Of a stretch of DNA of 64,000 nucleotides, positions 59,149 through 64,000 are shown piece by piece (positions within the stretch are counted from its first letter, which is position 1; each line of letters begins with the position of its first letter). A program made the position numbers and the translations under genes. The notes beneath the pieces were generated by a model. It searched no databases and had not been told where the DNA came from. It was given only the letters and a program-made list of their open reading frames with translations. Source of the DNA: Acidobacteriota bacterium (GTDB lineage: Bacteria > Acidobacteriota > Terriglobia > Acidiferrales > UBA7541); assembly GCA_003224525.1 (NCBI GenBank), contig QHZB01000199.1:1-64000 (forward strand), given 5' to 3'.

Positions 59149-61291
59149 ATGAAAAAGAAGAACACTGTGAAAACACTCGCGCTTTGCGCATCAGTTCTGG
59201 TTCCATGTTTGATCGTCACCACGGCCGGGTTGATCGCCCGCGCGGCAAACACGCCGGCACAAAGCAATGAACCTGGCCAGGAACATCAAGACTGGCCGGC
59301 CTACGGCGGCGCGCCGGAGAACAATCATTATTCCAAGCTAGCGCAAATCAATCGCAGCAACGTAAAGCGCCTCGCCGTTCTATGGAGTTTTGATACGCAG
59401 GAAGAAGGTGGTCTTCAGACGAGCCCCATCATCGTCGAGGGCGTGCTCTACGGAATCACTCCAACGCAAAAAGTTTTCGCCTTGGATGCCACGACAGGCA
59501 AGCTCTTGTGGAAGTTCGACTCTGGAATTCGTGGAACGCAACCGGATCGCGGGCTCGCCTACTGGGCTAATCGCAAAGACAAGCGCATTCTGGTCGGCGT
59601 GATGAACTTCGTTTACGCCCTGGATGCCGCCACCGGCAAACCGATTCCATCTTTTGGAAACGGCGGCCGAATCGATCTCCGCGAAAACCTGGGCCGCGAA
59701 CCTGCTAGCTCTCAGTCTGTAGATCTGACCAGCCCGGGCATCGTTTACAAGGACCTCATAATATTCGGCGGCCGCAACCCCGAGACTCTCCCTGCGCCTC
59801 CCGGCGACATTCGCGCCTACGACGTTCGAACCGGTAGGCTGCGCTGGTCGTTCCACACCATCCCGCGTCCCGGTGAATTTGGCTATGACACTTGGCCGAA
59901 GGATGCGTGGAAGACCAGCGGGGCCGCGAACAATTGGGCCGGAATGGCGCTCGATTCCCGTCGCGGCATTGTCTATGTCCCGACAGGCTCCGCCGCGTTT
60001 GATTTCTACGGCGCCGATCGCATCGGCGACGATCTCTTCGCTAATTGTCTTATTGCCTTGAACGCACGGACGGGCAGGAGAATCTGGCATTTTCAGGGAG
60101 TTCGCCACGATCTCTGGGACCGGGACTTCCCTTCACCGCCCGCGCTCCTCACCGTGATGCGCGATGGAAAACAGATTGATGCGGTAGCGCAAACAACAAA
60201 ACAAGGTTTCGTCTATCTCTTCGACCGCGGCAAAGGAAAGCCTCTTTTTTCCGTCGAGTCCCGAAAGTATCCTCCGAGCACTGTGCCCGGCGAAGTTGCT
60301 GCTTCCGAACAGCCGCTTCCCGCCCGCCCCGCGCCCTTTGCACGCCAGCTTCTCACCGAGGATCTTCTGACCATGCGCACGCCGGAAGCGCATCAGTGGG
60401 CGCTGGCAAAATTCAATCAATTCCGCAGTGAAGGGCAGTCCATTCGACGGTGGCGGGGAGTGGGGCGGCCCCGCGGTGGATGCAGAGACCGGAATCATTT
60501 ACATCAATTCGAATGAGATGGCATGGACCGGCGCTCTCGCCCCGAACACCGGCGAAAATAGCCCGCGCGCCATCTACATGAGCCAGTGCAGCATCTGCCA
60601 CGGTGAAAACATGACGGGCTCGCCTCCCGCCATGCCTTCCCTGATCGGAGTGGGCGGGCGGCTGACTCCCGTGCAGATTGCCACGGCCATCAAGAACGGA
60701 AAAGGACGAATGCCCGGCTTTCCGAATCTGACCGAGGATCAAAGCTACGCGGTGATCAACTTTTTGTTGAGCGGTGAGAGCAAAGAGCTCGCAAGCGCCG
60801 CACCGCCTCCTGCGTCCATGCCTTATCGCTTCACCGGCTACCACAAATTTATCGACCCGGAAGGATATCCCGGCGTTGCTCCCCCGTGGGGCACTCTGAA
60901 CGCTATCAATCTGAACACCGGTGAGTATCTCTGGAAAATTCCGCTTGGTGAATACCCGGAACTCGCGTCGAAGGGGCAAAAAAACACGGGTACGGAAAAT
61001 TACGGCGGCCCGATCGTTACCGCAGGCGGGCTCCTTTTCATCGGGGCAACCAACTTCGACAAAAAATTCGGCGTCTTCGATAAATCGACGGGTGAGCTGC
61101 TTTGTGAAGCCACTCTCCCCTTCTCCGGCAACGCCACTCCCGCCACCTACGAAGTGAACGGCCGCCAATTCGTCGTTATCGCCGCAGGCGGCGGCAAAGA
61201 TCCCAAGTCGCACTCGGGCGGCATCTACGTCGCCTTTGCTCTGCCTCAGGAATCACCGAACACAACTCCCATCCCAGGGCAGAAGCATTAG
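59149..61291 (+). pseudogene. PQQ-dependent dehydrogenase with cytochrome c-type CxxCH domain, frame broken near 60430
   Basis: Frame 1: DWPAYGGAPENNHYSKLAQINRSNVKRLAVLWSFDT...WALAKFNQFRSEGQ; then +frame SPFDGGGEWGGPAVDAETGIIYINSNEMAW...SQCSICHGENMTGSPP...NAINLNTGEYLWKIPLGEYPEL. Confidence 0.9.
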
Positions 61292-61400
61292 TTCCAGTAA
61301 CCAAGTTCAGGACGGCCACGCTTGGCGGACTTTTCCGGTTCCTCTCCTCCGCTAGCAAGCTGACTGTGTTTGCAGAGCCTTCGACTGCCCGACAAGTGGC

Positions 61401-62594
61401 CTACTTGCTTTTTAGCAGCGCAGTTAGCAGATTGGCGAGCTGTGACTCCTGCCGCAGAACTGTCTCCTGATCTGTCGCGACGCTGTCCCTTTCGGTCAGC
61501 CGCGCGAGCTGCGCCGCCAGATTGCGCACGGCCACATCGTTTGGCACATAAGTTCGATCCACGGGTGTGATCGCTTCCCAGCCCGATTTTGTGCGGCGCA
61601 ACTCCCAGCGAACTCTCTCGCGTCGCCGTTTATAGTCCGTTTCTCCACCCGCTATGGTCGCTCGAGAATCAATCTGCAGATGCGCCCATCCGTGGTCCCG
61701 TTTGATTTCCAAGCGCTCCACATCGAGCCGCTCGAAGATGACCACCGGCAGCGCCAGTTTTGAGGGGTCATCCGCGCGCAAGATATTTCCCGAGGCGTTG
61801 CTCAATTCAGAGATGCCTTCAGCAACTTGGCTGCTCGTTGGCAGCTTGTTTCCCGTCGCGATGATTATGCTCTGCGGAACCTCAAACGTAGTGGGCGCGA
61901 CGGCTGGCGCAAGCAGAACCGGCGGACCATTCACGACCCTTGTCCGTTCCGAAGCCGCCTTCGGTGGCCGGTTGGAAGCGGAGGCAGCCACAGGGGATCG
62001 CTCTTCGATCGCCGGCGCAGTTTCGCGCGACCGCTTGGACTTTGCAGCTCGAGCGGACGCCGGGGCCTTAACTGCTGTCAGCATCTCCGCGTTTTCCACC
62101 TTGTACCGATAGAAGCGCGGTCTTCCGCGGGACCTCCAGTAAGAACCTTTGTAATCCTGCGCCTCTAGGCCGGTACTCACCAAGCTGTAAAAACTATGCT
62201 GTAGCGGATCCACGACAATGCCGGCATGTCCCGGCCACACAATCAAATCTCCCGGCTGCGCGTATCTAACTCGCTCAAATTTCTCGTTCCCCGCGTAGAG
62301 TTCGAACGAGCTCGCATACGGGTACTCAAAACCCGCACTGAGATACGTCTGATGAACAAGGTGAGAACAGTCTTGAGCGCCGGGCACCGGCTGGTCCTCA
62401 TCCCGCACTGCATCCACGATCGCCCGCCCTTCCTTCGCACTCAACAATCGAGAATTCGACCCCGATCCCTGCGTTGCAGATGCAGCCTGTGCCTGTGCTA
62501 GCGCGCCCGCGACCAAACAACCGCCTGCCAGGCATGCCGCGAGCGCAAAACCGCGCGCGACTCTCCAGTTGAACTCAGTATTCGACTTGCCCAT
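61401..62594 (-). CDS. NlpC/P60-type secreted hydrolase-like protein
   Basis: PVPGAQDCSHLVHQTYLSAGFEYPYASSFELYAG (Cys) ... PGDLIVWPGHAGIVVDP (His). Confidence 0.8.
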   Translation of the reverse strand: MGKSNTEFNWRVARGFALAACLAGGCLVAGALAQAQAASATQGSGSNSRLLSAKEGRAIVDAVRDEDQPVPGAQDCSHLVHQTYLSAGFEYPYASSFELYAGNEKFERVRYAQPGDLIVWPGHAGIVVDPLQHSFYSLVSTGLEAQDYKGSYWRSRGRPRFYRYKVENAEMLTAVKAPASARAAKSKRSRETAPAIEERSPVAASASNRPPKAASERTRVVNGPPVLLAPAVAPTTFEVPQSIIIATGNKLPTSSQVAEGISELSNASGNILRADDPSKLALPVVIFERLDVERLEIKRDHGWAHLQIDSRATIAGGETDYKRRRERVRWELRRTKSGWEAITPVDRTYVPNDVAVRNLAAQLARLTERDSVATDQETVLRQESQLANLLTALLKSK

Positions 62595-62783
62595 CGCTCA
62601 TTCGTCCTTGGCAGTTGCACGGGGATAGTTTCCCTTTCTCTTAGGATCCGTTTAGGACTGGGGGGAGGCAATGGAACTTGCTCTGAGCGTAATTGGCCAT
62701 ATGGCCAGTCGAAGCTGGCAGTCGAAGACACATGGCTTTTTCTGGCCGAATTCCAGAAATGGGTTAGGTGCTCGAAGTTCTTT

Positions 62784-63995
62784 TTAATTCACCGTAACTA
62801 GGACCGTTGTGGAGTGGCTCAGGGTGCCCGACGTTCCCGTGATCGTGAGCGTGTAAGTTCCAGCAGGAGTGCCTGGAGGCGCTACGGTGAGCGAGGCCGT
62901 TTTGGTCGTGCCGGTGTAGGACGCGGAGATGGTGACTGGAGTGGACGTGGTGACGGCGCTGGTGCTCACCGTGAATGTCGCGCTGCTGGCTCCCGCAGCG
63001 ACAGTCACGCTCGCCGGGACCGTCGCCGTGGGTGTGCTGCTGGAGAGGGAGACGGCCGCGCCGCCAGTGGGAGCTGGCCCGCTCAGCGTCACCGTGCCGG
63101 TTGAAGGAGATCCGCCGGTCACACTCGTGGGATTCAACGTTAGCGAGGAGAGAGTTGGAAGGGCTTGAGGCAGCACGGTGAGTGAGGCTGTTTTGCTCAC
63201 CCCAGCGTAGGACGCGGAGATGGTGACCGGAGTGGACGCGGTAACGGCGCTGGTGCTCACCGTGAACGTCGCGCTGCTGGCTCCCGCAGCGATAGTCACG
63301 CTGGCCGGCACGCTAGCCGCCCCGTTGTTGCTGGAAAGCAGTACCTGCGCGCCGCCAGTGAGTGCTGGCCCGCTCAGCGTCACCGTGCCAGTGGAGGATT
63401 GCACGCTGCCAGTCACACTCGTGGGATTCAGCGTCAGCGAGGAGAGGGTTGGAGGGGCTTGAGACACGACGGTGAGTGAGGCCGTTTTGGTCACGCCAGC
63501 AAACGATGCGGAGATGGTGACCGGAGTGGACGCGGTGACGGCGCTGGTGCTCACCGTGAATGTCGCGCTGCTGGCTCCAGAAACGACGGTCACGCTGGCC
63601 GGGACCGTCGCCGTGGACGTGCTGCTGCTGGAGAGGGAGACGGCCGCGCCGCCAGTGGGAGCTGGCCCGCTCAGCGTCACCGTGCCAGTGGAAGTTTGCA
63701 CGCCGCCAGTCACACTCGTGGGATTCAGCGTTAGCGAAGAGAGAGTTGGAAGGGCCTGCGGCAGCACGGTGAGTGAAGCCGTTTTGCTCACCCCAGCGTA
63801 GGACGCGGAGATGGTGACCGGAGTGGACGCGGTAACGGCGCTGGTGCTCACCGTGAACGTCGCGCTGCTGGCTCCCGCAGCGATAGTCACGCTGGCCGGC
63901 GCGCTAGCCGCCCCGTTGTTGCTGGAAAGCAGTACCTGCGCGCCGCCAGTGAGTGCTGGCCCGCTCAGCGTCACCGTGCCAGTGGAGGATTGCAC
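62784..63995 (-). CDS. Tandem Ig-like repeat surface/secreted protein; 5' end of gene lies beyond the window
   Basis: Four ~97-aa repeats TLSSLTLNPTSVTGG...STGTVTLSGP...ASVTIAAGASSATFTVSTSAVTASTPVTISASYAGVSKTASLTV. Confidence 0.9.
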   Translation of the reverse strand: MQSSTGTVTLSGPALTGGAQVLLSSNNGAASAPASVTIAAGASSATFTVSTSAVTASTPVTISASYAGVSKTASLTVLPQALPTLSSLTLNPTSVTGGVQTSTGTVTLSGPAPTGGAAVSLSSSSTSTATVPASVTVVSGASSATFTVSTSAVTASTPVTISASFAGVTKTASLTVVSQAPPTLSSLTLNPTSVTGSVQSSTGTVTLSGPALTGGAQVLLSSNNGAASVPASVTIAAGASSATFTVSTSAVTASTPVTISASYAGVSKTASLTVLPQALPTLSSLTLNPTSVTGGSPSTGTVTLSGPAPTGGAAVSLSSSTPTATVPASVTVAAGASSATFTVSTSAVTTSTPVTISASYTGTTKTASLTVAPPGTPAGTYTLTITGTSGTLSHSTTVLVTVN

Positions 63996-64000
63996 GCTGC
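62826..64000 (-). repeat. DNA tandem repeat, units 291/294/297 bp, arranged ABAB (higher-order unit 591 bp)
   Basis: The tggtgac(c/t)gga motif recurs at 62930, 63221, 63515, 63812; A-type and B-type units alternate. Confidence 0.85.

Overview
This 64-kb window looks like a chromosomal segment of a Gram-negative, GC-rich bacterium. Family content (lpxB, DUF1684, DUF2339, LssY_C, PQQ dehydrogenase, paired M16 peptidases) suggests Acidobacteriota; this is inference, since no 16S rRNA is present. About 40 protein-coding genes are supported. They include dnaX-ybaB with an SRP RNA gene just upstream, recR, ribBA, lpxB, uvrB, lepB and rnc, plus an ABC-exporter pair, a DEAD-box helicase, an S9 peptidase, an AsmA-like protein, a GH29 fucosidase, and a tandem Ig-like repeat protein that runs off the right edge. 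Mobile DNA is limited and decayed: an IS1634/IS4-like transposase remnant and an IS1595-like transposase remnant that contains an ORF-less group II intron. No CRISPR array, prophage, tRNA or complete defence system was recognised. The best second-look items are: (1) a pseudokinase-TM-TonB-like fusion; (2) an M1-aminopeptidase-like TPR protein with all three HExxH residues replaced; (3) a PilZ-like protein with a ~750-aa coiled coil; (4) the intron-in-IS nest; (5) a degenerate non-coding repeat element (C-rich head plus TTCTAAAGGGTTTA-type units) found at two distant loci in opposite orientation; (6) several frame-broken conserved genes, one with at least four lesions; (7) a RibBA whose GTP-cyclohydrolase II half lacks canonical motifs.
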